Source: CAZEAC01 sp964510065
GTDB lineage: Bacteria > Bdellovibrionota_C > UBA2361 > CAIXSY01
Length of the DNA stretch: 64,000 bases
NCBI GenBank assembly: GCA_964510065.1
Contig: CAZEAC010000021.1
Location: 1-64,000 of the forward strand
Reading direction: 5' to 3'
The notes below the pieces were generated by a model. It did not search any database, was not told the origin of the DNA, and saw nothing but the letters and a program-made list of their open reading frames with translations. Positions 8,610 through 16,482 of this stretch are shown piece after piece; within the stretch, counting starts at the first letter, position 1, and the number at the start of each line of letters is the position of its first letter. A program made the translations under genes and the position numbers.

Positions 8610-9107
8610 ATGAGCTCCTCTCTTCCTGAATCGCAGGTAATTGAATTAACGAGAGAAATTGGCGTAGCTGATTGCGTCTATTTTGACCCAGAGGCGGTCA
8701 AGCTTGAGGGACAATATAGCGACCAGATCTCGGCCTACCGCGCGAAAAGGGTATGGGTTGAGGCGCTCGAGCGCTGTTTTCTCCTCGAAACCGATGCTGA
8801 CTTCTCGGCTCTGGTAAGCTCAGACCACCAGAGTGGAAAGTTCATCCTCCGCTGCCATTTTCTTACTGCATGTGCCCGTTATGCATTTTGGAGGCTTACC
8901 AACCACCAGGCCCCCGAGGCCCAGTACATTATTGAAACCGCTCATATACCCCGGAGCGAGTCGCGACATGAGGATTTTCTTGAAGCACCTGACATGCGCT
9001 CGGTCTATGACGAACCGATGGTGCTAAGCGGTGACTCGAGCATTCGAACGGTCCGCACCGTTCTTGGACGACTAATTGAAACGATCACTAAAAGGCTTGG
9101 CAAGTAG
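8610..9107 (+). CDS. Hypothetical protein
   Basis: A 165-residue soluble protein without signal peptide, membrane segment or recognised domain. It is mostly helical and acidic, with a central stretch CHFLTACARYAFWRLTNHQAPEA. AGGGAAA immediately precedes the ATG at 8610; an in-frame GTG at 8568 would add 14 residues but has no ribosome binding site. It is divergent from the RGG-box gene, with 286 bp between them. Confidence 0.65.
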   Translation: MSSSLPESQVIELTREIGVADCVYFDPEAVKLEGQYSDQISAYRAKRVWVEALERCFLLETDADFSALVSSDHQSGKFILRCHFLTACARYAFWRLTNHQAPEAQYIIETAHIPRSESRHEDFLEAPDMRSVYDEPMVLSGDSSIRTVRTVLGRLIETITKRLGK

Positions 9108-9444
9108 TTCTCAAAGTAGGGATCTCATCACTAGCTATAAATTCTTCCTCTCGCTATAACCCTTTCGGGGTAGAAGTACACATCCGGCTTCCTTCACCTG
9201 ATTTTTTAGAGATCAGGCGAGCGAAGGGCCAGGCCAAAGTTTTAATCGGTTTTCCCTCAGAATTTTGCAGTAAGCATGAATTTTTCACCCACGGCGTTTC
9301 TTACGCATATTGGGTGAAACCACAGAACCCTCAACTCAGGAAGGAGGTGACGCTCCAGCACGGCTACGGCGGTTGCGCGGGGATAAGCACCTGGGCCCAA
9401 ACCGGCTCTTGTCGTGCGCTGTTACCTAATTGTTCATAGTGCCT

Positions 9445-9484
9445 ACAGAGGGTCCCGGAAGGACTAACGACTGGGACCCTCTGT
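9445..9484. terminator. Strong hairpin between genes (9108-9535 otherwise empty)
   Basis: A perfect 12-bp stem, ACAGAGGGTCCC at 9445-9456 with its complement at 9473-9484, and a 16-nt loop. It sits beyond the end of the receiver-domain gene that stops at 9536 on the minus strand, and is followed by a T-rich stretch on the plus strand. A bidirectional terminator is the simplest reading. A weaker stem, CCTGAT/ATCAGG, lies near 9200-9220. I see no gene in 9108-9535. Confidence 0.55.
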
Positions 9485-9535
9485 CTTCTTATAAAATCGT
9501 AGGTTTTTATTTCCTGGCCCTTTGTTCGACCACGC

Positions 9536-10240
9536 TCAGGGTTCGTCAATATCCAAGATTTGCAATTCGCCGTAATAATCGGCCTTTTTTGATGCGTTTA
9601 CCGCTTTTAAGCGCTGCAAGAGCGCGCCCATCCGCTTTGTGTCGGCCACTATCGCGGCGAGGGACTTTTTATATTTAGGATCACTTTGTGGGAGCTTCTC
9701 CAGGAGATAACAATTAAGCATTATTGCTGAAAGCGGTTGACCGAGCTGATGCGCCGCAGCTCCGGCAAGCTGTGAAACCACCACTTGACGCTCCTGTTGC
9801 ATTATAATTTCCTGCATCGCATGAAGCTGTCGATTTGTTTCTGATAGACACACATTGAGCTCGCGGATTCTTAAGAGCGCACGTACCCGCGCCTGAAGCT
9901 CTTGGTGATGAAAGGGCTTTACTAAGTATTCATCTGCGCCGCTATCAAGTGCGCGGACTTTGTCTTCGACCTTATCCATCGCCGTAAGCATAATCACCGG
10001 CACGAGCTCACCACCAGGTAACGCCTTTATGGCCTGACATGCTTCAACGCCGTTCATGTTTGGCATTTTAACGTCAAGGATGACGAGGTCGGGAAGCCGC
10101 TCGCGACAGCGCTCAACAGCATGGGTGCCATCGCGAGCCTCTTCGATCCGTACTGCGAGCGCAGCAATCGAGGCGCCAATTACCCCCCGAATATCGTCAT
10201 CGTCGTCAGCAATTAGAATGAGCGGATCGTCGCGTGCCAC
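9536..10240 (-). CDS. Receiver domain fused to a histidine-kinase dimerisation helix, no ATPase domain
   Basis: Residues 1-123 are a canonical response-regulator receiver: acidic pocket D12-D14, phospho-acceptor D56 in LVILDVKMP, T86 in MLTAMD and K108 in LVKPF. A coiled linker follows (residues 124-152), then a HisKA-like H-box with H164 in QLAGAAAHQLGQPLSAIMLN, the motif of a kinase phospho-acceptor helix. The protein ends at residue 234 with no ATP-binding domain. It therefore cannot autophosphorylate by the usual route, but could take phosphate at D56 and act as a phosphotransfer or dimerisation module. Divergent from another receiver protein 252 bp away. Confidence 0.88.
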   Translation of the reverse strand: MARDDPLILIADDDDDIRGVIGASIAALAVRIEEARDGTHAVERCRERLPDLVILDVKMPNMNGVEACQAIKALPGGELVPVIMLTAMDKVEDKVRALDSGADEYLVKPFHHQELQARVRALLRIRELNVCLSETNRQLHAMQEIIMQQERQVVVSQLAGAAAHQLGQPLSAIMLNCYLLEKLPQSDPKYKKSLAAIVADTKRMGALLQRLKAVNASKKADYYGELQILDIDEP

Positions 10241-10375
10241 AATACACTAAGTATCGACTTAAATTGCGATAAGTCTTAGCTCACAAATCTCACCAAAAAA
10301 CTGTGCTCTTCAGGGCAGAATTCTGGTGAGCCTTGCGGGCTCGCTCTGAGTTCCGACAGGCTTTCGCAAACTTAG

Positions 10376-10400
10376 GAGATTTTCGTAGTAAAAAAATCTC
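10376..10400. terminator. Hairpin in the intergenic region 10241-10492
   Basis: GAGATTTT (10376-10383) pairs perfectly with AAAATCTC (10393-10400) across a 9-nt loop; GAGCC/GGCTC pairs about 45 bp upstream. They lie between two divergent genes, so they are more likely leader or operator structures than terminators. Function unresolved. Confidence 0.3.
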
Positions 10401-10492
10401 GTAGTCTTTAGATCCCCCCAATAGTAGCCGATTATACGTGCGAGAACCCATTCTTTGAGTAGGGCTTATTTGGAGGTGGTACTACAGGCGCA

Positions 10493-11272
10493 ATGAGCTT
10501 TGCTGCTCTTTACAAAAAATCGATCCTCCCGAGCATGACGCCGGCAGAGCGTCGAGATGCGGTCGTGCTCATAATTGAAAACGAGCTTGGATCACGGAAT
10601 CATATCCGCCACTCACTTACAGGAAGCGGATTCCCGAACGTAATCGATGCTGGCGACTTAGCGCTCGGCCTTGAAAAAATGCAAACTCGCAAAGTGACTC
10701 ATGTGGTATTTGATGCGGGAAAAAGCGCGCTACCACCTAAAGACTTTTTAATCAAAGCGCTTGAAATTGAGCCGAATCTTGTCGCCATTCCCTCGTCATT
10801 CGAGCCAACAGTCGATGACGTATTTGGGCTGCTTGTCGTCGGCGCTCGCGGGTATCTAGTGAAACCGGTAACTCAGGAAGGCATCGATAACGCGGTGGTC
10901 ATGGCAACAAAAGGCGACCCACTCTCCGATTCCATTCTCTATGCAAAAGATCGAAACGAAGCGCTGGCATCACTGATTCTTACTGCACTTGATAAGCTTG
11001 CGGTGGTGATGCGCCAAGCCCAACAATTTGAAACCGCAAAGAAAGAGCAACCTAAACGTGTCATCGGACTCAGACGTGCCTGCGAAATCGGCAATGTTTT
11101 TGCCGACGGTGGCCTTGATGAACTCCTTGAAGCGCTAATCGAAGCATGCATTGAGCGCGCCGAGGGACCTGCGTCGCGATTGGGCAGGATGCGAAAGAGA
11201 CTTGATGCAAAAAAGAACAAAATATTAGCGGGATCAGGTTCCTCGAAGGAAGCGCCGAACGAAGGGAGCTAG
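10493..11272 (+). CDS. Receiver-domain protein with unknown output region
   Basis: Residues 22-145 fold as a CheY-like receiver: phosphorylatable D74 in VVFDAGKS, S101 in place of the usual Thr/Ser, and K124 in GYLVKPVT. The acidic pocket is E29-E31 rather than the usual Asp pair, so metal binding may be altered. Residues 145-259 are helical and basic at the end, with no known DNA-binding or enzymatic output domain. A GGAGG motif lies about 15 bases before the ATG. Its divergent neighbour also has a receiver plus an H-box, so the two might exchange phosphate; this is inference from proximity. Confidence 0.75.
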   Translation: MSFAALYKKSILPSMTPAERRDAVVLIIENELGSRNHIRHSLTGSGFPNVIDAGDLALGLEKMQTRKVTHVVFDAGKSALPPKDFLIKALEIEPNLVAIPSSFEPTVDDVFGLLVVGARGYLVKPVTQEGIDNAVVMATKGDPLSDSILYAKDRNEALASLILTALDKLAVVMRQAQQFETAKKEQPKRVIGLRRACEIGNVFADGGLDELLEALIEACIERAEGPASRLGRMRKRLDAKKNKILAGSGSSKEAPNEGS

Positions 11273-11305
11273 AAGCCTGGATATAATGAATAGGTACCTA
11301 TACCA

Positions 11306-11400
11306 GTAACTACGCATTAAGCATGGGTAGCTATTCCCCCACTCGGTGACCTCTGTGGTTTTTAATGTACGTAAACCACAGAGGTCACCGAGTGGGGGAA
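11306..11400 (-). repeat. Two-hairpin intergenic element, copy B
   Basis: The best-formed copy: a perfect 28-bp inverted repeat (11334-11361 and 11373-11400) with an 11-nt loop, preceded by GTAACTACGCATTAAGCATGGGTAGCTA, shown here only as the tail that is shared with copies A and C and forms the second small hairpin. Orientation is opposite to the other two copies. It sits in a 360-bp intergenic region otherwise without genes. Confidence 0.85.
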
Positions 11401-11632
11401 GACTCATCAACAGTACCAGAGCTCAATAAGTAATTACCTATATAAAGCCCAACCTGCCTGAAACATGTGTTTTCTTACCCGCAAGCGCCTTCAAAAATTG
11501 CCGAGTTGATTAATTCCACGATGACATTATAATTTAGAGATACCAGACTTAAGCTGTACCGCTCTTTGACTTCAATTTTGGAGGCATGGACCTGTCGCCT
11601 TAACGTCTCAAAAAGTTGTTGGAGTCGATACA

Positions 11633-11965
11633 ATGAGCGCGCATCAAGCCGGACAGGATAGAAAAGTTGAACAGCCAATAGTCCTCAAGGCAAAAGTTCA
11701 AAAGCCTTCCGCCCATTCGGTGGCCCCGAAGAGAAGTATTTCCGGCCAAACAATCGGCCCCTTAACTCACAAAACAACTACGGCTACCAATGCCCCGGCT
11801 CCTCACGGTGCTCAGGCCTCGCTTAAACCTTACTCCGGACGAAGAAATTTGCTCGCAACGCCTCCGAGTGATGTCAAATTGCCGCCAATTCCTCGACCGT
11901 GGGCCAACACTCAGTATGTCGACAAACGCCCTTCGTCTCGAGCAACTCCGGGGCAAAACACCTAA
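11633..11965 (+). CDS. Small Pro/Ala/Thr-rich hypothetical protein
   Basis: A 110-residue basic, low-complexity protein without signal peptide or recognised domain. GGAG lies 8 bases before the ATG, which supports translation. It converges on the T3SS operon and overlaps the last gene of that operon by 4 bp. Small disordered proteins near T3SS operons are sometimes exported substrates or regulators; nothing in this sequence proves that. Confidence 0.5.
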   Translation: MSAHQAGQDRKVEQPIVLKAKVQKPSAHSVAPKRSISGQTIGPLTHKTTTATNAPAPHGAQASLKPYSGRRNLLATPPSDVKLPPIPRPWANTQYVDKRPSSRATPGQNT

Positions 11966-12267
11966 CTTTTGACATACTGATCTAAGATCTGATCGACTTC
12001 CGGATCGTCCTCTAAGGCCAAATTGAGGAACTCTGTCATCTTGCCACGCATCGCGTCTGGTATCTTCAAGCGGGCAACAACGGCTGCAACCAGCGCATTT
12101 CGTGCCTTCGGTAATGACGCAAAGCGCCTGCCTTCGAAAAGCTCAAGCTCGGCGCGCCAGGCCGAAAGAATCTCGTCTTGTTCCTGCGTGCTCTCGACAG
12201 CAGGCGCTGCAGCTCGCTTAATTTTTCCCGCTTTGGTCCCTGCTCTTATCTTTCGACGCGCATTCAT
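11962..12267 (-). CDS. Hypothetical protein at the end of the T3SS operon
   Basis: A 101-residue protein with a very basic N terminus (MNARRKIRAGTKAGKIKR) followed by an acidic helical region (ALEDDPEVDQILDQYVKS). GAGGAG stands 7 bases before the ATG, and the start overlaps the stop of the upstream TPR lipoprotein by 4 bp, so it is translated from the same message. No family recognised. Confidence 0.65.
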   Translation of the reverse strand: MNARRKIRAGTKAGKIKRAAAPAVESTQEQDEILSAWRAELELFEGRRFASLPKARNALVAAVVARLKIPDAMRGKMTEFLNLALEDDPEVDQILDQYVKS

Positions 12268-12818
12268 GGCATCTCCTCTACTGTAGCAATATTTTTTTGA
12301 ATTACTCCATCGGATAAAATCGTTCCCGCCTTCTTAAGCTCAAAGAGGCCGCGCCGCGCATTTTGCGTATCTGCCAAGAATACTCCAAAGTTGTTGCGTG
12401 CATAGGGGTCCTCCGGACTTAGCCCAAGCGCACCACCGTAGAGCTCTTCGGCATCGCGAGTCCTCCCTAATTGCTCATAAAGCAGCGCGAGGTTGGCTTT
12501 TGCTCGACCATAGTCCGGATCAAGATCAATTGCTCTTGCAAAAAACAACTCGGCCTCAGAGACTCGCGCCGATCGAAACGCAACACAGCCTAGTCCATCG
12601 AGTGCCGGGGCTGTCGCCGCGCTTTCCAGCGAAAGAGTGAACGCGGCCTGCGCAGCGCTGAGATCTCCTTTGCGCAAGAACCAGGTCCCCAGGTCCACCA
12701 ATTCTCTTGCCTTTGATACCCGAGTCGGCGCGATTTCGGCCGGAGCAACTGTACACCCGACGACGCACGCACAAAAAATGATAATAATGTTACATTGAAG
12801 GCACGGCGGTATCATCAT
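12264..12818 (-). CDS. TPR-repeat lipoprotein
   Basis: 184 residues. The N terminus is hydrophobic and ends in ACVVGC, a lipobox, so the mature protein is predicted to be lipid-anchored in the periplasm. Three to four tetratricopeptide repeats follow (for example LGTWFLRKGDLSAAQAAFTL and ANLALLYEQLGRTRDAEELY), a fold used for protein-protein contacts. The start lies inside the 3' end of sctV (29-bp overlap) and is preceded by GAGGGG. By position it may be a pilotin-like or assembly factor for the secretion apparatus; this is inference. Confidence 0.82.
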   Translation of the reverse strand: MMIPPCLQCNIIIIFCACVVGCTVAPAEIAPTRVSKARELVDLGTWFLRKGDLSAAQAAFTLSLESAATAPALDGLGCVAFRSARVSEAELFFARAIDLDPDYGRAKANLALLYEQLGRTRDAEELYGGALGLSPEDPYARNNFGVFLADTQNARRGLFELKKAGTILSDGVIQKNIATVEEMP

Positions 12819-14637
12819 ATGTCCCCTCAAAGTTTTTTACCAAGACTCCGCTATGAACAAACTCAAGATCAGGCAAGAGTTCGTCATAACTCAACACCGA
12901 GCAGCGCAGATTAGAGGCAAGAAGCAAATCGCGCACCAATCTCCGCACTGATTTGGCGACCAAAAGCACGCGCGCCGTGCCCTGCGCAAGCACCGATTGA
13001 AGCTCATGTTTCAGGTTGTTAACCGCAATGCTATCGAGAGCAGCGCCATCGCGCACTGAGCGGTGAAGCGCCAGTTCGAATTCCGGCTGCAAAGTAAAGG
13101 CGCGCAATTCTCCGTCTGAAGTCAATGCTGCGGCGATAACTCTCCGAAGTGCACCACGAACTTCCTCGAGAAGATCGCGCGAATTTTCTACCCGCGGCTT
13201 GGCTTCGGCAATCGCTTCAATAATTAGATCTGAATTGCGAATCGAAATCCCTTCACGAAGCAGCTCACGAAGGATCTCGGTAATTTGGGCTACTGTGAGA
13301 ACATTAGGGACGACGCTCGCGACAAATTCACCGGCATCACGCTCAAGCTGATCGATGACTCGTCTGGTCATGGCGTCATCAACAAAATCCGCAGCCCGGC
13401 CATCTACTAGCGCATCGAGCCTCTCACGCACCTGCGTGACAATTCCTTCCGCAAGTGGCTCAAATAAACAGCGCTCGCTGACGCCGCGCACCTTTATTTG
13501 CGGGCGCTGAAGATTCTTGCTCCAACTAAGTTTTGGAGTATTAAAAATTAACCCGTATCTCTGAAAGCAGTCCTGACGCCACTCTTCGAGCGCGAACATA
13601 ATCTTTTTTCCTTGTGCCGAAAACTCCATTGGCAACATAAGCTCGATAAGCGGCGGGAGCCTTGGCACAAATCGCGGCACCTCCTCCTCGACAGAAGCTT
13701 TCTTTTTAGAAGCAGGCAAGACACAGGAGAGAATAGGCAGGACTCCCAAGCAAAGAAAGGGAAGCGCCGGCATTGCAGGGAGAGTAGCCAACGCTATCGA
13801 GAAACCACCGAGCAGTAACCGAACCGACTTAGTTTGCGTAAGTTGTGCGACCAATTCGCGAGAAAGTGGTTCCTCGTTCCCTCTTTGAACTCTGGTTACA
13901 ACCATGCCCGCAGCGAGCGATGTAAGAAGTGCCGGAATCTGCGACGCTAATCCATCTCCGACGGTTAGAAGCGTAAACTTTCGGAGCGCCGCTTCCACGG
14001 GAAGCCCCTCGGACACCACTCCAATAATAAAGCCGCCGAATATATTTACGGCGACAATGACCATACCAGCAATTGCGTCGCCCTTCACAAACTTCATCGC
14101 ACCATCTAACGCCCCGTAGAAGCGCGACTCGACCTGTAGCTCCTGGCGCTTCTCGCGAGCACTCGCGAAGTCTATAAGGCCGGCCCTGACATCGGCATCA
14201 ATCGACATTTGTTTTCCGGGAAGCGCATCGAGAGTAAAGCGTGCACACACTTCAGCAACGCGCTCCGACCCTTTTGCGATCACGATAAATTGAATCAGCG
14301 TAATCACCAAAAAAACCACCAAGCCAACGATCACTTGGCCCTGCACCACTACCGTTCCGAACGCCTCAATTACTTGCCCGGCTTTCCCCTGTGAGAGGAT
14401 AAGCCGGGTCGAGGAGACATTTAATGCCAAGCGGAAAAGGGTCGCCAAAAGTAGCATCGAGGGGAGCGTCGAGAGCCTCAACATGTCACCAACTGAAAGC
14501 GCTCGAAGCAGCAATCCAACCGAGAGCACTAGGTTCGCAACAATAAGAATATCAAGAAGACGAGGATGAACCGGGAAGATCATACTTCCTAGCATCATCA
14601 TCATTCCCAATGGAATTAGAAGGTCGCGGAACATCAT
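12790..14637 (-). CDS. sctV: Type III secretion export-gate protein SctV (FlhA/YscV family)
   Basis: Inner-membrane export-gate component of the T3SS, forming a nonameric cytosolic ring that receives substrates and chaperones. The N-terminal about 310 residues hold seven or eight membrane helices, with the family signature in the cytosolic loop: LPGKQMSIDAD, then SRFYGALDGAMKFVKGDA near residues 140-185. The C-terminal about 290 residues are the substrate-binding domain (for example VLTVAQITEILRELLREGISIR). At 615 residues it is shorter than the usual 680-710, mainly in the linker and C-terminal domain. The company of sctJ and absence of flagellar genes favour SctV over FlhA. The ATG overlaps the upstream stop codon (ATGA). 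Confidence 0.95.
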   Translation of the reverse strand: MMFRDLLIPLGMMMMLGSMIFPVHPRLLDILIVANLVLSVGLLLRALSVGDMLRLSTLPSMLLLATLFRLALNVSSTRLILSQGKAGQVIEAFGTVVVQGQVIVGLVVFLVITLIQFIVIAKGSERVAEVCARFTLDALPGKQMSIDADVRAGLIDFASAREKRQELQVESRFYGALDGAMKFVKGDAIAGMVIVAVNIFGGFIIGVVSEGLPVEAALRKFTLLTVGDGLASQIPALLTSLAAGMVVTRVQRGNEEPLSRELVAQLTQTKSVRLLLGGFSIALATLPAMPALPFLCLGVLPILSCVLPASKKKASVEEEVPRFVPRLPPLIELMLPMEFSAQGKKIMFALEEWRQDCFQRYGLIFNTPKLSWSKNLQRPQIKVRGVSERCLFEPLAEGIVTQVRERLDALVDGRAADFVDDAMTRRVIDQLERDAGEFVASVVPNVLTVAQITEILRELLREGISIRNSDLIIEAIAEAKPRVENSRDLLEEVRGALRRVIAAALTSDGELRAFTLQPEFELALHRSVRDGAALDSIAVNNLKHELQSVLAQGTARVLLVAKSVRRLVRDLLLASNLRCSVLSYDELLPDLEFVHSGVLVKNFEGTYDDTAVPSM

Positions 14638-14930
14638 CCGACTCTCATATTACGAATTGCCGCCATTTGCGTCTCATGCTTCGACTTCTCAATATTTGAT
14701 TCGAATGAGAGTAACTGCATTTGCATTTGTGCCTGAATTTGCTGGTTCAAAAGCGCGGCGTAAGTACCATCGAGTGAGCCACCGGCAAATACTGACCCTA
14801 GTGAAGCTGCCCCTGCCAAGAGTTTCGAAAAAAGACCACCTGAGCCGCTTGGCTCCGGTAAATAACGCGAAAGCTCGCCGGACGTCATTATCGCCGGCAA
14901 CGTTCCATTCACTTCATCCGTTGCACTCAT
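14634..14930 (-). CDS. Small T3SS-operon protein, possible inner rod or needle subunit
   Basis: 98 residues with AGGAG six bases before the start. A Gly/Ser/Ala-rich centre is followed by a long amphipathic helix that ends KSKHETQMAAIRNMR. T3SS needle and rod subunits (SctF, SctI) are small helical proteins with a similar C-terminal helix, and SctF members often end in an I-x-N-F/M-R-like motif. Size and place between SctQ-like and sctV genes fit, but sequence identity is too low for a firm call. A FliE-like basal adaptor or a chaperone are alternatives. Confidence 0.6.
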   Translation of the reverse strand: MSATDEVNGTLPAIMTSGELSRYLPEPSGSGGLFSKLLAGAASLGSVFAGGSLDGTYAALLNQQIQAQMQMQLLSFESNIEKSKHETQMAAIRNMRVG

Positions 14931-14994
14931 GGTAATCTCCTAAAAAAGGGCAATACGCTCACTTTCTGTTCGTGGAATTCAGCGCAAAGTTTCC

Positions 14995-15234
14995 TTATTT
15001 TTTTAAGATGCTCACGGAATTAATTTGCGGCCCGATTGCCTGAATTTGCAGCGAAACTACATCGTCACACACTTCAAGCCTCGCCGATGCCCACGGTTTC
15101 CCTTCGATGCGAAGTGTCGCGTCAAAACAAGCCGGGCGCTCAAAGGAGTAGCGCGCTCCAGGGCGCATCGCCACAACATCCTCGAGATCAATTTCGACCG
15201 AACCTAAATCAAGAGTCACGCGAAGCTCATTCAC
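14995..15234 (-). CDS. SpoA-domain protein (SctQ C-terminal / FliN-like)
   Basis: 79 residues that consist of one SpoA domain: NELRVTLDLGSVEIDLEDVV, then MRPGARYSF, then ATLRIEGKPWASARLEV. This is the C-ring module of T3SS (SctQ C terminus) and of flagellar FliN. I place the start at a GTG at 15234, with GGGG nearby, overlapping the stop of the upstream gene by 8 bp; a longer frame would start at 15309 but reads through the upstream gene. In many systems a short SctQ-C is made from an internal start within sctQ; here the two parts are separate frames. A sequencing frameshift that splits one gene cannot be excluded. Confidence 0.75.
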   Translation of the reverse strand: MNELRVTLDLGSVEIDLEDVVAMRPGARYSFERPACFDATLRIEGKPWASARLEVCDDVVSLQIQAIGPQINSVSILKK

Positions 15235-15697
15235 AAATGGGTGCCCCACACTGATACACAGTAAGGAAATACTCACGAAGCTTACCGCGAAGCTCTCCAT
15301 GCGTCGCACCGTGCGAGCATGGCAGCTCTACCCGCGCAAGGCCCGTGCCGATTTCTAAAAGTTGCGAGTCAAATACTACGACGGTGCTCCATAGCTGATC
15401 GTTAGGAAGAGGCTGCGCCACCATTTCCAGTGAAATCCTCGGAAAGTAATTTTTTCCACTGGCAAGGATATGGCGCGCATTCAGATTCTCAGGGCTCAGA
15501 ATTCCCTCGCCTCGAAAGAGAAGCTGCCCGCATTGCTCATCTCGCACCCGCAACAACAATCCATCTCTAGGCGCTACTGACTGTTCCACGGAGCAGATAA
15601 CCAATGGATCTTGACCCAAGGTCAGGGTGAGCAGCGTGCCAAGGAGATCTTCAATCCAAGTAGTATCACCAGACCTAGTTTCGGGACAAAATTTCAC
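15227..15697 (-). CDS. Probable SctQ N-terminal portion
   Basis: 156 residues, no signal peptide. It follows sctJ with a 4-bp overlap and precedes the SpoA protein with an 8-bp overlap. Predicted mostly beta (VVVFDSQLLEIGTGLARVELP), compatible with the poorly conserved N-terminal half of a C-ring SctQ protein. Sequence alone does not establish the family; the call rests on position and on the SpoA domain next door. If the two frames were joined they would give a protein of about 235 residues, short but plausible for SctQ. Confidence 0.55.
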   Translation of the reverse strand: MKFCPETRSGDTTWIEDLLGTLLTLTLGQDPLVICSVEQSVAPRDGLLLRVRDEQCGQLLFRGEGILSPENLNARHILASGKNYFPRISLEMVAQPLPNDQLWSTVVVFDSQLLEIGTGLARVELPCSHGATHGELRGKLREYFLTVYQCGAPICE

Positions 15698-16482
15698 GGC
15701 TCGCCGCTCGCCTCAGAATGTAGCAGCAACGTCTTGAAAGAGTTATGACGTCGAATCCAGCGAAGCACGACAAAGAGCGTCGCGCCAAAGGGAGCGAGCC
15801 AGACCCAAAAATTCTGATAAGACACTACATCGAGAACGGACGTTAATCCGCGGAGACCGCTGTGTTGCACAATCGGGGCTGGCTGCAGCACATCAAGTTC
15901 TCGGGCGTGCGCTGGCTCAATCACCACAGCAACATCTGCACTATTTATTCCCGAGGCACCAGCAACGATCGCTGAAATTTTCGTCGAATCAATCATCTCG
16001 GAAGAATCCGCGACCACCAACACCGACGCCGTACCCCGGGGCACTTTATTCTTCGTTTCAAACGAAAGCATCTCATGGGTGGGAGAATTCAAGTGTACTC
16101 GAGCCTCAAGCACTCCCTTAAACGTGAGCAGTGTCGCCTCGAGTTCCAAGCTGAGCTTTCTTTCATAGCGAAACTGTCGATCTTCCCTGCTGCTCACAAG
16201 CGACGGCGCGTCAAGCGGCTGGCTTCTGCCAGTATTGAAAACTCGCGCGTCGGCAAGTAGCTGTAGCGCCTTGCCGGCGTCGTGTTCGGCGATATCGAGG
16301 AACCAACGTGCATCGGCCTGTTGGTGCTTTCGCGCTTCAAGGCCGGCAGAATGCAGCCGTGCAATAAGCCGATTCGCTTCAAATTCCGAGAGATCATGGA
16401 GCAGCTCCTCGCGGCACCCACACATTACTAGTAGCAGAGCGCCAAGAAGGAGCCGAGCAGTTAAGTATCTATTTGTTTTCAT
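15694..16482 (-). CDS. sctJ: Type III secretion inner-membrane ring lipoprotein SctJ
   Basis: 262 residues of the YscJ/PrgK family, the lipoprotein that forms the periplasmic inner-membrane ring. The signal peptide ends in VMCGC with the lipidated Cys at about residue 23. The first ring domain reads LHDLSEFEANRLIARLHSAG, the hallmark of SctJ, and the second ring domain includes VLEARVHLNSP and ASVLVVAD. One membrane helix near the C terminus (FWVWLAPFGATLFVVLRWI) is followed by a short basic tail. The start overlaps the end of the sigma-factor gene by 14 bp; a GTG one codon upstream is an alternative. Confidence 0.93.
   Translation of the reverse strand: MKTNRYLTARLLLGALLLVMCGCREELLHDLSEFEANRLIARLHSAGLEARKHQQADARWFLDIAEHDAGKALQLLADARVFNTGRSQPLDAPSLVSSREDRQFRYERKLSLELEATLLTFKGVLEARVHLNSPTHEMLSFETKNKVPRGTASVLVVADSSEMIDSTKISAIVAGASGINSADVAVVIEPAHARELDVLQPAPIVQHSGLRGLTSVLDVVSYQNFWVWLAPFGATLFVVLRWIRRHNSFKTLLLHSEASGEP

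Noticed and set aside
9351..9395. AAGGAGGTGA followed by TCCAGC and GGCTAC, reminiscent of the complement of the 16S rRNA 3' end
   Set aside because: Only short blocks agree, with insertions between; no further rRNA sequence adjoins, so chance similarity is likelier than an rRNA fragment.
12790..14637. FlhA (flagellar) instead of SctV
   Set aside because: Neighbouring SctJ is the non-flagellar ring lipoprotein and no flagellar structural gene is in the window.
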